Shown: positions 52,602-61,208, numbered from the stretch's first letter. The stretch: 64,000 nt of DNA from an uncultured Lachnospiraceae bacterium (GCA_900548905.1 URMK01000035.1:5709-69708), one strand, 5' to 3'. Notes: generated by a model not told the origin, from the sequence alone. Translations and numbers: made by a program.

Positions 52602-55589
52602 TTAGTTATGTTTTCTTGGATCAATATCATATACGCGCCCTGCCTCCAGCACGGCGAAGGGGCCGGGTACTCTGCGTCCGTTCGGCGCCGTCCCGTAAAA
52701 ATCGTCTTCTGTTTCCATGGAAGCCTTAACGGGAAGCACTTTTCCCGGATCGGCCGCATAGTCCTGCCGCCCTGTCCCGTGATGTTTATCCGCAGGAACA
52801 TGATCCGCTTTTTCCATTTCCAGGGTCAGTTTTTCCGTATCTACCCGGATGGTAAAGAAGCCCTCCTGCCCTTCCCTGTCAAAGCCGTAAAACTCCTGCC
52901 AGGCCTGCAGATCCAGGCAGTTTTCCGGTGCAGGATACAGCACCCGCAGATACCCGCCAGGCATCTTTACATACAGGTTGCCCTGGGCATCGTTATCCCT
53001 GGTGGGGAACTTAATGGCGGCCTCCCCGCAGTCATAGAACAGATTGTTGGTTATCCTGGCCTCCCTGGAGGTTCCCCCTCTTTTGTTTGCGCCGATACGG
53101 AAAGCGACCGGTTTGACAAAATACCCGGCACTACGGCATTTTCCGATAAAATTGTTCACCACATGCAGTCGGTCCGTACCCTCGCCGTATACCGCATAGC
53201 CGTTGACAACTCCCGGTTCCTCCATCTTATACCAGCCTGTGGATCCAGGCTCCTTCGGCACGTCCTCCGGCCGGAACCGTCCCTCCACATTCCAGAAAAT
53301 ATTGTTGTCTATGAGATTGATCCCGTCTCTGGAGCATTCGATGAAAATAGCTTCCCTCTGCTCGATTCCGTCCAGTAACAGGTTGCGGGTAATCCGGTTA
53401 TTTTCATTTCCCACATCCATCCACAAATGATCGGCCCGGAAGGTTTTCATAAATACATTCCGGCGTATCAGGCTGTTTATGCTGTTATGTACCTTGATAC
53501 CGCCCGCTTCCCAGGACAGTTCCATTTTCTGCCAGCCGGTTCCTTCGATCCGGTTGTCTTCGATCAGAAGATCGGTGGCAAACATTCCGGCGATACCGCA
53601 GACGCCCGCATCCCGGATTTCACAGCCTCTCACCACGGTATGCCCGATGATCTGGTTTTCTATAAAGCTGTGATGCCAGCATTCATTGCCGATATCGATC
53701 CCCACACCGTTAGACCAGTCGATTTTACAGTCCTCAATAATCCAGTGATGCCCCCTGAAACAGGAAACAGCCCCTCTCTGGGGTACCGGAGCGCCGGTGG
53801 CCGCATGGGCACAGGTCAGGCCCTTTACCTTAATGTAGGAAAGAAAAGGGATATCGGGAGCAAAACACTGTTCTCTGCAGGTCAGCTCTATGCAGTGTAC
53901 CGCCGGATCCGAATCATCCTCCAGCCGGAAATGAACGGTCTGCCCGTTGGCCTCCACCCAATAAGAACCGGGCGTGCGGGTCAGCTGGTTATACAGCGCT
54001 ACCTGCTGCAGAGGTTTTCCGTCACAGAAAACCATGCCTCTGCGGTTTAAGTACGTAGTCATATCCGTCTTGTCATATTCAATAAACAGACGGTCATGAA
54101 GGATATTCACCGCACAGAAGGGATTATACCCCCTGAAATCATCCGGATTCAGCCTGGTTTCCCAGATCTTCAGCCCTTCCGGCAGCTTTTCCGGTGCATC
54201 AAAGGGAAGCAGGTTCCAGCCCCGGCTGGGACGGAAATCCTTCGTTTCTTCGGATGCCTTTATGATCACCTCACCGTCTCCGTACGCTTCAAAGCTCACC
54301 ATAGTTTCCGGGCTGCTTCCTCCGCTTACCGGACGGACACATTCCCGGTAAACACCCCCGTGGATCCATACCCTCGTACCGGGACCGGCCAGATTGGCGG
54401 CCGCCTGTATGGTGGCGAAGGGATGCTCCGGGCTGCCGTCATTGTCATCAGACGCTCCGGGATGGGACTTATTCACATGATATTCTTTTACGAACACCGG
54501 CGTTTTCTCCCAGAAGGCAAACCGTTCTCCGCCCGGCAGGCGGTCCGGGGTATCTGACTCCACGCTTCCGGGTACGCCCAGAACCGCCTGGTAAGCCGCC
54601 TTGGGCCGGAACCCGTTCTGAAATAAAAGCGGATAGCTTCTTTCCTTACGGAACCCGGTAAGCCAGCTGTCATCATCCTGCATCCCCCAGAAGGTCACGC
54701 CGGTGATATCCGCCGTCCCTTCTTTTTTAGCGCGTGTGAGTATGGTAAAGACATCCCGGTAACGCTCCGCCAGGGCTTCCATGGACTGCCGGGACGGATC
54801 CGCGTTATGGATATCCAATTCCGTCACCTGGATTTCCAGTCCCAGCTGCCCGAATGTGCGGACAGTTTTCTCGTATTCTTCCAAAGAAGGGGTCTGCATG
54901 GTCATATGGGACTGCATTCCCATGCCGTCTGCCAGCCCTTCCGAAAGCAGGGGTTTAAGCACCTGCTCACAGATAACCTCCCGTTTCCAGGGCAGGAACG
55001 TATCATAATCATTATAAAACAGGGCAACCGATGAATCCGCATATTTTCTGGCAAACCGGAACGCCTGCAGGATAAAATCCTCTCCCACGGTTTCCGTCCA
55101 GAGAGATCGGCGCAGCGCCCCGTCCTCCACCGCTTCGTTCACCACATCCCAGGCATATATCACGCCCGGATACCGGCTCTGTACATAATCCAGCACCTGC
55201 CGGATATACCCCTCCAGCCTCGCCAGCATGGTTTCCCTGTCCGCCAGCGGCGCGTCCTCTTCCTTCCGGTAACCCGCCGCAAAAAACCATCTCGGCGTCT
55301 GGTTATGCCATACGAGCGTATGGCCTCTCATTTTCAGCCCATGCTCCTTTGCGTAATCCAGGTATTTTCCAATGCTGTGAAAGGATACGGCAGGACAGCG
55401 GTCATACCGGGCAGGATCGCTTCCGTTTTCCTCTTCGTCCAGCAGAAACTGAGGCTTCATCTCATTTTCACAGGTAATGGAATCATACTGCCGGCACAGC
55501 TCCCCCATCGCCGTGTGATCTTCAAACACCTTTGCCGGAACTGCCGCTCCTATTTTGAAATACGGCTGATATACTGTTTTCAAACTCAT
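52602..55589 (-). CDS. Bifunctional GH10 endo-xylanase - GH120 beta-xylosidase fusion
   Basis: A 995-residue protein with two complete catalytic modules and no signal peptide. Residues 1-340 are a GH10 endo-1,4-beta-xylanase: acid/base Glu152 in YAWDVVNEAVED and nucleophile Glu257 in IQVTELDIHN. Residues about 367-995 form a right-handed parallel beta-helix that matches the GH120 beta-xylosidase plan: YHVNKSHPGAS start, VWIHGGVYRECVRP, GGIKVHNSINSLIRRNVF, candidate nucleophile Asp725 in HLWMDVGNEN and acid/base Glu751 in AIFIECSRDG. A short linker joins them. GGGAGGGG precedes the ATG. As first gene of the operon it would cut imported xylo-oligosaccharides internally and from the end in one polypeptide. 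GH120 assignment is by motif recall, so activity is inferred. Confidence 0.88.
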   Translation of the reverse strand: MSLKTVYQPYFKIGAAVPAKVFEDHTAMGELCRQYDSITCENEMKPQFLLDEEENGSDPARYDRCPAVSFHSIGKYLDYAKEHGLKMRGHTLVWHNQTPRWFFAAGYRKEEDAPLADRETMLARLEGYIRQVLDYVQSRYPGVIYAWDVVNEAVEDGALRRSLWTETVGEDFILQAFRFARKYADSSVALFYNDYDTFLPWKREVICEQVLKPLLSEGLADGMGMQSHMTMQTPSLEEYEKTVRTFGQLGLEIQVTELDIHNADPSRQSMEALAERYRDVFTILTRAKKEGTADITGVTFWGMQDDDSWLTGFRKERSYPLLFQNGFRPKAAYQAVLGVPGSVESDTPDRLPGGERFAFWEKTPVFVKEYHVNKSHPGASDDNDGSPEHPFATIQAAANLAGPGTRVWIHGGVYRECVRPVSGGSSPETMVSFEAYGDGEVIIKASEETKDFRPSRGWNLLPFDAPEKLPEGLKIWETRLNPDDFRGYNPFCAVNILHDRLFIEYDKTDMTTYLNRRGMVFCDGKPLQQVALYNQLTRTPGSYWVEANGQTVHFRLEDDSDPAVHCIELTCREQCFAPDIPFLSYIKVKGLTCAHAATGAPVPQRGAVSCFRGHHWIIEDCKIDWSNGVGIDIGNECWHHSFIENQIIGHTVVRGCEIRDAGVCGIAGMFATDLLIEDNRIEGTGWQKMELSWEAGGIKVHNSINSLIRRNVFMKTFRADHLWMDVGNENNRITRNLLLDGIEQREAIFIECSRDGINLIDNNIFWNVEGRFRPEDVPKEPGSTGWYKMEEPGVVNGYAVYGEGTDRLHVVNNFIGKCRSAGYFVKPVAFRIGANKRGGTSREARITNNLFYDCGEAAIKFPTRDNDAQGNLYVKMPGGYLRVLYPAPENCLDLQAWQEFYGFDREGQEGFFTIRVDTEKLTLEMEKADHVPADKHHGTGRQDYAADPGKVLPVKASMETEDDFYGTAPNGRRVPGPFAVLEAGRVYDIDPRKHN

Positions 55590-55627
55590 AATTACCCCTC
55601 CCTCCGCTTCTGCGGATACGTAACCGT

Positions 55628-55656
55628 TTTGTACCTTCCCCGTTACACTGACTCAA
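55628..55656 (-). promoter_or_regulatory. Probable promoter of the xylan enzyme operon
   Basis: On the minus strand TTGAGT (55651-55656), 17-bp spacer, TACAAA (55628-55633), right after the terminator at 55663-55690 and about 40 bp before the GH10-GH120 start. The operon may thus be driven both from here and by read-through. Confidence 0.5.
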
Positions 55657-55662
55657 AAACGA

Positions 55663-55690
55663 GAAAAAGGGGCTGACATCCGCCAGCCCC
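55663..55690 (-). terminator. Rho-independent terminator after the module C importer operon
   Basis: On the minus strand the stem GGGGCTG / CAGCCCC (7 bp, 8-nt loop) is followed by five T. It separates the lipoprotein gene from the enzyme operon. Confidence 0.8.
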
Positions 55691-55742
55691 CCACTTATGT
55701 TTACTGCTTATATATTCCTTCTGCCTTATTGGTTATGTCGTC

Positions 55743-57542
55743 TTATTCCGCTGCTTTTCTCGCATCGATAACAGCCTGATATTTTTCCGTATCAAAGGCA
55801 ACCAGGTCATTCCAGCCAAAGCCTTCCAGCTGTGTGCACATATCATCCCACATCTGCTCAAACTCCGCATCGCTTGATGCGAATACCATACGCCAGGAAG
55901 CATCACATACCACGCTCTTACACTGGCTTCTGATCAGGGCGGTATCAGTGTCGTCGCTGGCAAGAGGGATATTTACATTAGCAACCATACCCAGCTGGCC
56001 TGCATTCTTCATATATTCCACTTCGTTCACAGCGCCGAATTTTTCAGACCATTCCTTTGTAGTTGCGGTCTGGTTCATTTCTATGGTAGAGGACCATAAG
56101 TTGGGCTCAAAATACTCTCCGGTTACCGGATTCATTTCCGAACTTCCTGCGATCCACTGGTTAATCTGGTTATTACCGTCGCTCCAAAGGCCGCCGCCCA
56201 TTTCTTCGGGTACCGGAAGATCTCCTGTAAAACGATCCTGTCCTTCTTTGGTCAGTGTATAAGTACCATCATCATTTACCGTATAAATCAGGCCTTCCAG
56301 GCTGTTGTGCTGATAGGTCAGCCCTTCCGGAGATGCAAGCCAGTCAAGCAGCTCCATAATCCGTAATTTCTTCTCTTCATCTACCTGGGAACCTACGCCC
56401 CATACACGTCCGTCGCCGTAATAGGAATCCGCCATCTGGAAGAAGTTCAGATCCTCTACGGGAGTATACATGTAGTTTTCACGGCTCTCGCCATGCTCCG
56501 GTGTATTCCAGAAACCATTCTGCCAGTTATACCAGAACAGATATACTCTCTTCTGCTTCATCTTGCTGTCACAGGCTGTCGTCCAGTCCTGGGTTGCGGA
56601 GTCGGGATCCACCAGTCCCATCTGGTTTGCTTTATAGAAAAACTGCAGTGCTTTGTAATAGCCGCCGTTTTTATCCGTCAAAGGCATGATGGTGTTATCG
56701 TTGCCGAGAAGGACAGATTCCTTTACCTGCTGTCCGAACCAGTTTGAAAGCAGGTTGGCATTTTCAATACTTGTGCCGTCCCAGTCCTTCCACATGGTAA
56801 TCGCAAAGGCTTTGTCCCCTGCCGCGTTGGTGGGATATTTATCCTGCATATCCTTAAGCATGTTCAGCAGGTCATCGGTTGTTTTCAGTTCCGGGCATCC
56901 CAATCCTTCATACAGATCCCACGGTACCCTGGGTGCACTTGCAACTTCCGTTCCCACAAAAGCAGTGGGGCCGTTGCTGTTCATGTTACAGGGAATTGCG
57001 AAAACGCTTCCTGCTTCCACGCCGTTCATGGTTCCGTTAAACAGATCGATCTGCTCTTTATACTTTGTCAGGTTCTCATAACTGCCGATGATATCGCCGA
57101 TATCCATAATCAGGCCGGCTTCCACACAGTCCTGCATTTCGGAGTTGTCGATGATAACGATATCTCCCAGATTTCCGGACGCACTACGTGTCTGATAAAG
57201 AGAATTGGCATCACCGGATACCTGCGGTGCGATGATGTTCAGCTGGATATTGAATTTGTCCTTAAGAACCTTGCCGAACCAGCCTGCCTGGATTCCCTGA
57301 TAGTTGGCTGCCTTGTCATAAATCTCGATTGTCAGCTCCGTATCATGGGATACCACAGGGGCCGCTCCCTGTGCGGACGCTGTTTCCGTGCCGCCTTCTT
57401 CGCCGGCACTTGTCTGTGCTGCAGGCTCGGTGCCGCTGTTTGCCGGTGCCTGTGTGCTTTCGCCCTGTCCGCAGCCAGCCAGAATGGTCGATGCCGTCAT
57501 TACAGCCGCAAGAGCCAGGGATGCTAAACGTTTCCTTCTCAT
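55743..57542 (-). CDS. Extracellular sugar-binding lipoprotein, module C
   Basis: A 599-residue solute-binding lipoprotein of the large LplA-type class, probably binding xylo- or arabinoxylo-oligosaccharides. The lipoprotein signal RRKRLASLALAAVMTASTI ends in LAGC, with lipidation at Cys24. An Ala/Thr/Gly linker precedes the binding domain. It is the third gene of the importer operon after the two permeases. Its AGGAGG lies inside leader element E2 (57546-57607), which may set its output relative to the permeases. A terminator follows the stop codon. Confidence 0.93.
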   Translation of the reverse strand: MRRKRLASLALAAVMTASTILAGCGQGESTQAPANSGTEPAAQTSAGEEGGTETASAQGAAPVVSHDTELTIEIYDKAANYQGIQAGWFGKVLKDKFNIQLNIIAPQVSGDANSLYQTRSASGNLGDIVIIDNSEMQDCVEAGLIMDIGDIIGSYENLTKYKEQIDLFNGTMNGVEAGSVFAIPCNMNSNGPTAFVGTEVASAPRVPWDLYEGLGCPELKTTDDLLNMLKDMQDKYPTNAAGDKAFAITMWKDWDGTSIENANLLSNWFGQQVKESVLLGNDNTIMPLTDKNGGYYKALQFFYKANQMGLVDPDSATQDWTTACDSKMKQKRVYLFWYNWQNGFWNTPEHGESRENYMYTPVEDLNFFQMADSYYGDGRVWGVGSQVDEEKKLRIMELLDWLASPEGLTYQHNSLEGLIYTVNDDGTYTLTKEGQDRFTGDLPVPEEMGGGLWSDGNNQINQWIAGSSEMNPVTGEYFEPNLWSSTIEMNQTATTKEWSEKFGAVNEVEYMKNAGQLGMVANVNIPLASDDTDTALIRSQCKSVVCDASWRMVFASSDAEFEQMWDDMCTQLEGFGWNDLVAFDTEKYQAVIDARKAAE

Positions 57543-57545
57543 ATT

Positions 57546-57607
57546 GAATCCTCCTTGTTTTTCCGAAGGAAAATGTCTGCCAGCTTTCAGACAGAGGATT
57601 TTCCTTC
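57546..57607 (-). promoter_or_regulatory. Structured leader element E2 before the lipoprotein gene
   Basis: In the transcript AATCCTC (57594-57600) can pair with GAGGATT (57547-57553), hiding the Shine-Dalgarno and enclosing two perfect hairpins: TGTCTG/CAGACA and TTTTCC-TTC-GGAAAA. Alternatively GAAGGAAAA (57599-57607) pairs perfectly over 9 bp with TTTTCCTTC (57565-57573), which breaks the second hairpin and frees the site. E1 at 49373-49432 has the same plan with different, still complementary bases. Confidence 0.65.
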
Positions 57608-57682
57608 ATTTGATTCTATGCATAACAGAAGCCTGTTCTTCTGTTATTGGCCATTTCCTGCCGCGTTTATACCCGGCAGCTT

Positions 57683-58606
57683 TTAACCTTTGACCGCCCC
57701 TATCATGATGCCCTTTACAAAATATCTCTGGAAAATGGGATATACCAGGATAATAGGGATAACCACGATAATCGTTACGGTCATACGCACGCTGGTGGGC
57801 GTCTGGCTCGTAGCCACCGCCGCCGCCATGGACGCGCTGTTATTGGTGTTGGCAAGACCCGCCAGGGAGCTTGCCTGGTTCAGATACTGGTACAGGATAA
57901 ACTGCAGCGGATACAGCTTGGTGTCCGTTACCAAAAGCAGCGTATCCTGGAAAGAGTTCCACTGGTTTACCGCGGAAAAAATCGCCACAGTCGCCATTAT
58001 AGGCTTGATGACCGGCAGCATGACACGGAAGAAAATCTTCATAATCCCGGCCCCGTCAATCTGCGCCGCCTCCTGCAGTTCCTTGGGAACCGACTCCACA
58101 AAGGTCTTGGTCAGGATGATATAAAACGGGGAAATAACAGCCGGTAAAATATATCCCCAGAAGTTGTTGGTCAGATGCAGGTTCCTCATAGTCAGGTACC
58201 AGGGGATGATCCCTGCGTTGAAATACATGGTCGCCACCACCAGCCGATACCACAGCTTTCTGTGCCACATATTTTCCTGGGTGAACATAAAGCCCAGGAA
58301 TGCGGAAGCGCCTACCGTACCCACCGTACCGATAACGGTACGCAGCACGGATATTTTTGCCGCCTGGAAAAGCCCGTCAATGCGAAGCGCGCTGATGTAA
58401 TTCTGGAAATGCAGACCCTTGGGCCAGAACAGAATCACGCCCCTGGCACTCAAATCATTGGCGCTGATGGTATTGATGAAAATGTAGTAAAACGGATAAA
58501 TACAAACTACGGCACAAAGTGCAAATATGATATAGCAGACAGCGCCCAGCAGATTATCGCCGAAGCTGTGGTGCATTTTGGTTTTGCGGGTTATTTCCTT
58601 GCTCAT
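57683..58606 (-). CDS. Sugar ABC transporter permease (LplC-type), module C
   Basis: A 307-residue permease with about six transmembrane segments. The coupling loop QEAAQIDGAGIMKIFFRVML is a standard EAA motif. GGAGGAG precedes the ATG. It is the second gene of the importer operon, 20 bp after its partner permease, and is followed by a 140-bp gap holding leader element E2. Confidence 0.93.
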   Translation of the reverse strand: MSKEITRKTKMHHSFGDNLLGAVCYIIFALCAVVCIYPFYYIFINTISANDLSARGVILFWPKGLHFQNYISALRIDGLFQAAKISVLRTVIGTVGTVGASAFLGFMFTQENMWHRKLWYRLVVATMYFNAGIIPWYLTMRNLHLTNNFWGYILPAVISPFYIILTKTFVESVPKELQEAAQIDGAGIMKIFFRVMLPVIKPIMATVAIFSAVNQWNSFQDTLLLVTDTKLYPLQFILYQYLNQASSLAGLANTNNSASMAAAVATSQTPTSVRMTVTIIVVIPIILVYPIFQRYFVKGIMIGAVKG

Positions 58607-58626
58607 CTGTTCTCCTCCTAGTCTCC

Positions 58627-59547
58627 TTACAGGAAGCTTTCGCCGCGTATCAGCTTGGACATGGTGTTCGCAAAGAACAGAAGGATAAGGCTGACAACGC
58701 TCTTAAGCATACTGATTGCAACGGATACGGAATAGCTGCCGCTTCCCATCGCGGTATTGTATACGTACAGGTCAAGTACCTGAATGGTTTCTTTGTTAAA
58801 AGCATTCTGGAATACATAGTACTGTTCCATTCCGTTGGAAAGGAAATTGGCAATGTTGAGCATGAGCAGGACGAAGTAAGTGGGAAGAAGGCTGGGAATC
58901 GTGATATACCATATCATCTGCATCCGTGATGCGCCGTCCACCTTGGCCGCCTGGTACATCTCATCGTCGATTCCGGATATTGCCGCTATGTACATAATGG
59001 CCGACCAGCCCAGGTTTTTCCAGGTAAGCCACAGCCACATCGTCAGCCACACATGCTCGGAGGACTGCAGGAAAAGAATCGGCTCCGTGGTGATCCCCAA
59101 TGTCTGCAGCAGTGTATTTGCCATACCGGTGCTGTTGAAAAGGCTGTAAGCCACGGAATAAACGAGCACCCAGCTGATGAAGTTCGGCAGCGTAGTTACC
59201 GTCTGTACAAATTTACGGAAGGGTACACAGCGCAGCTCATTCATGAATACGGCAAATATCATTGGCAGCCAGGAGGTTGCCAGTGTGATGCCGCTCATGG
59301 CAAAGGTGTTTTTAAGGACCTGCAGAAGCTGGTTGATTTTAATCGGGTTCTCCACCAGGGACTTAAACCATTTCAGTCCGACAAAATCATGAATGGAGAA
59401 CGGCTTGGGCGGTTTATAATCGAAAAAGGCATATACCCAGCCATACAGAGGGTAATAGGAAAATATTAAGACCAATACAATAAAGGGCAGTACATAAAGG
59501 AACATTTTGAAAGAATTCCATTTTTTCTTATCCTGAAAAAGATTCAT
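58627..59547 (-). CDS. Sugar ABC transporter permease (LplB-type), module C
   Basis: A 306-residue permease with about six transmembrane segments and the EAA loop YQAAKVDGASRMQMIWYITI. GGAGGAAGGGAG precedes the ATG. It is the first gene of the module C importer operon. Its promoter has near-consensus hexamers and a LacI-type operator lies just downstream of the likely transcription start, so it is the prime target of the LacI regulator encoded upstream. Confidence 0.93.
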   Translation of the reverse strand: MNLFQDKKKWNSFKMFLYVLPFIVLVLIFSYYPLYGWVYAFFDYKPPKPFSIHDFVGLKWFKSLVENPIKINQLLQVLKNTFAMSGITLATSWLPMIFAVFMNELRCVPFRKFVQTVTTLPNFISWVLVYSVAYSLFNSTGMANTLLQTLGITTEPILFLQSSEHVWLTMWLWLTWKNLGWSAIMYIAAISGIDDEMYQAAKVDGASRMQMIWYITIPSLLPTYFVLLMLNIANFLSNGMEQYYVFQNAFNKETIQVLDLYVYNTAMGSGSYSVSVAISMLKSVVSLILLFFANTMSKLIRGESFL

Positions 59548-59583
59548 ACGTCTCTCCCTTCCTCCAAAGAGTTATTCATTCTT

Positions 59584-59597
59584 GTTTATCGTTAAAC
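59584..59597. promoter_or_regulatory. LacI-family operator in front of the importer operon
   Basis: GTTTATCGTTAAAC, a near-palindrome whose exact reverse complement occurs at 61006-61019 in front of lacI (identity extends to 16 bp). It lies about 10-23 nt downstream of the predicted transcription start, where a bound repressor would block transcription. Confidence 0.75.
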
Positions 59598-59612
59598 CTA
59601 TTGTTTAGTTGG

Positions 59613-59642
59613 ATTATATAACTGTTTCCCATCAAATGTCAA
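59613..59642 (-). promoter_or_regulatory. Consensus sigma-A promoter of the module C importer
   Basis: On the minus strand TTGACA (59637-59642) and TATAAT (59613-59618), both perfect, are separated by 18 bp. The operator at 59584-59597 follows. The 59640-59800 stretch upstream is strongly AT-rich with no gene. Confidence 0.85.
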
Positions 59643-59814
59643 TATAACTTTTAATATTTTAATTTTTTTATACATTTAGCACAAATTATATTATTTTTAA
59701 AACCTATATGTCCTTTATTTTTGTATTATATATATAAATATATCAATATATTACGTCTGTATATCGTTTTACATATTATTGTATTTATACGAGAACATAA
59801 AACCTTTTTTGCTA

Positions 59815-59861
59815 ACAAAAAGAGGGATTCTATCCCCGTAGGTATACAATCCCTCTTTTGC
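59815..59861 (-). terminator. Bidirectional-type terminator after the LacI gene
   Basis: AGAGGGATT (59821-59829) and AATCCCTCT (59848-59856) form a 9-bp stem, extended by flanking A and T runs on both sides. It serves the lacI gene (minus strand). Confidence 0.8.
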
Positions 59862-59910
59862 TTCTGTGAGCACAGCCGTTTTATCATTCTATTTTTTCTT
59901 GTCCATCCTG

Positions 59911-60966
59911 TTAAAGCTTCTTCTTCACCGAGCTCCTTACAACAAGGGAACAAGGAACCGCAATCTCAACAGGACGGTTTTCGGAAGCTTCTTGCGTTTC
60001 CGCATCTCCGTCAATGCACTCCAAGAGCATTTCCGCCGATTTGCGGCCGATTTCGGAAAGAGGCAGGCACATCGTTGTCAGGGCCGGCCGGAAATATTCC
60101 GCCACATCCTGATTATCAAATCCGGCAACCGATATATCTTCGCCGGCCTTCAGCCCATGTTCCTCCAGATAATCATAAACGCCGCCCGCCATCAGATCCG
60201 ACATGCAGAAGATCGCCGATACCCCGGCGTCCACAATCGCCCCCGCCTGTCCGTAGCCCGACTCCCGGTTCCAGGCACCGTAACGCACCCAGTCCGGATT
60301 ATAAGGAACCCCGGCTTCAAACAGAGCCTTCTGGGCACCAAGAAGCCTTTTTTTCGTATGGATATTATCCGGCCGTCCGCCGATGATGCCTATCCGTTTA
60401 TGTCCCATGGAAAGCAGATATTTCACCATATCATACCCTCCTTTTTCGTCCTCAATCACCACGGAGGGCACTCTGGGAGAATCCGTATACGCGTATGCCA
60501 TCACCGCAGGCATCTTAAGTTCCTCCTTAAAAGGATGGATAATCCGTGCATGGCCCGCCACATAAATCAGTCCGTCCACCTTAATGGAACGAAGCTCCTG
60601 CAAAGCCGGCTCCAGCACGGAACGGTAAGCTTCCTCGTTATTGAACCAGGACTCCTGCCATCTGGCGTACAGACGCAGGTTCTGCACAATCGTCCGATAC
60701 CCCTTTTCTTCGCAGCATGACATAATGCTTTCTATCATTCCGGGAGTACTGAACTGGGAAATATCCTCCGCAATGATACCGATCATTTTCGTTTTCCGGT
60801 TCCTTAGTCCCTGGGCGATGTAATTCGGCTGATATCCCCTTCTTTTCACCACGTCCAGCACCTTCAGGCGGGTCTCCTCGCTTACTTTGGGTTTCCCGTT
60901 GAGGATATTGGAAACCGTGGTCGCCGAAACATTACATTCTCTGGCAATTTCCTTTAATGTAACCAT
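59911..60966 (-). CDS. LacI-family transcriptional regulator
   Basis: A 351-residue regulator. The N-terminal helix-turn-helix (TLKEIARECNVSATTVSNIL) and hinge (residues 1-60) are typical, followed by the periplasmic-binding-protein-like effector domain (MIGIIAEDISQFSTPGM, DGLIYVAGHARI, GIIGGRPDN, VSAIFCMSDLMAGG). It lies between the importer operon and the SGNH/GH43 pair. A 14-bp site is shared by its own upstream region and the importer promoter, which suggests autoregulation and control by a xylo- or arabino-sugar ligand (ligand inferred). It ends at a strong terminator. Confidence 0.93.
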   Translation of the reverse strand: MVTLKEIARECNVSATTVSNILNGKPKVSEETRLKVLDVVKRRGYQPNYIAQGLRNRKTKMIGIIAEDISQFSTPGMIESIMSCCEEKGYRTIVQNLRLYARWQESWFNNEEAYRSVLEPALQELRSIKVDGLIYVAGHARIIHPFKEELKMPAVMAYAYTDSPRVPSVVIEDEKGGYDMVKYLLSMGHKRIGIIGGRPDNIHTKKRLLGAQKALFEAGVPYNPDWVRYGAWNRESGYGQAGAIVDAGVSAIFCMSDLMAGGVYDYLEEHGLKAGEDISVAGFDNQDVAEYFRPALTTMCLPLSEIGRKSAEMLLECIDGDAETQEASENRPVEIAVPCSLVVRSSVKKKL

Positions 60967-61005
60967 TTTTTAACAATACCTTCTCCTTATGGAATTAGCA
61001 AATCT

Positions 61006-61019
61006 GTTTAACGATAAAC
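61006..61019. promoter_or_regulatory. LacI-family operator in front of lacI
   Basis: GTTTAACGATAAAC, exact reverse complement of the site at 59584-59597, about 40-53 bp upstream of the lacI start and just after a TAAAAT -10-like hexamer. Confidence 0.75.
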
Positions 61020-61180
61020 AAATTTTAAAAAGAGTTTTCTACACATCAGTCCTCTTTTCCTGTAAATTTATAAGGAATTATAGCATTGTTAACCACAGCA
61101 CGCAAGTGTTATTCATTTTAACATTTTGTTTTCTTTGCAATTAAGTCTTAAACCAGGGTGTGAACTGCTTTCATTGCTTG

Positions 61181-61208
61181 TAACAGTTCCGACAGATCTG
61201 AACCGTTA
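61181..61208. repeat. Intergenic stem-loop of a recurrent type
   Basis: TAACAGTTC and GAACCGTTA (61181-61189, 61200-61208) pair over 9 bp with one G-U pair, directly after the SGNH hydrolase stop. Same type as the hairpins at 8300 and 45740. Confidence 0.5.

Noticed and set aside
59640..59810. Strongly AT-rich block considered as a replication or attachment site
   Set aside because: No iterons, no DnaA-box cluster and no integrase nearby; it fits an UP-element-rich promoter region.
61020..61200. AT-rich stretch upstream of lacI considered as an sRNA or riboswitch
   Set aside because: No stable structure beyond the hairpin at 61181-61208 and no conserved motif visible.
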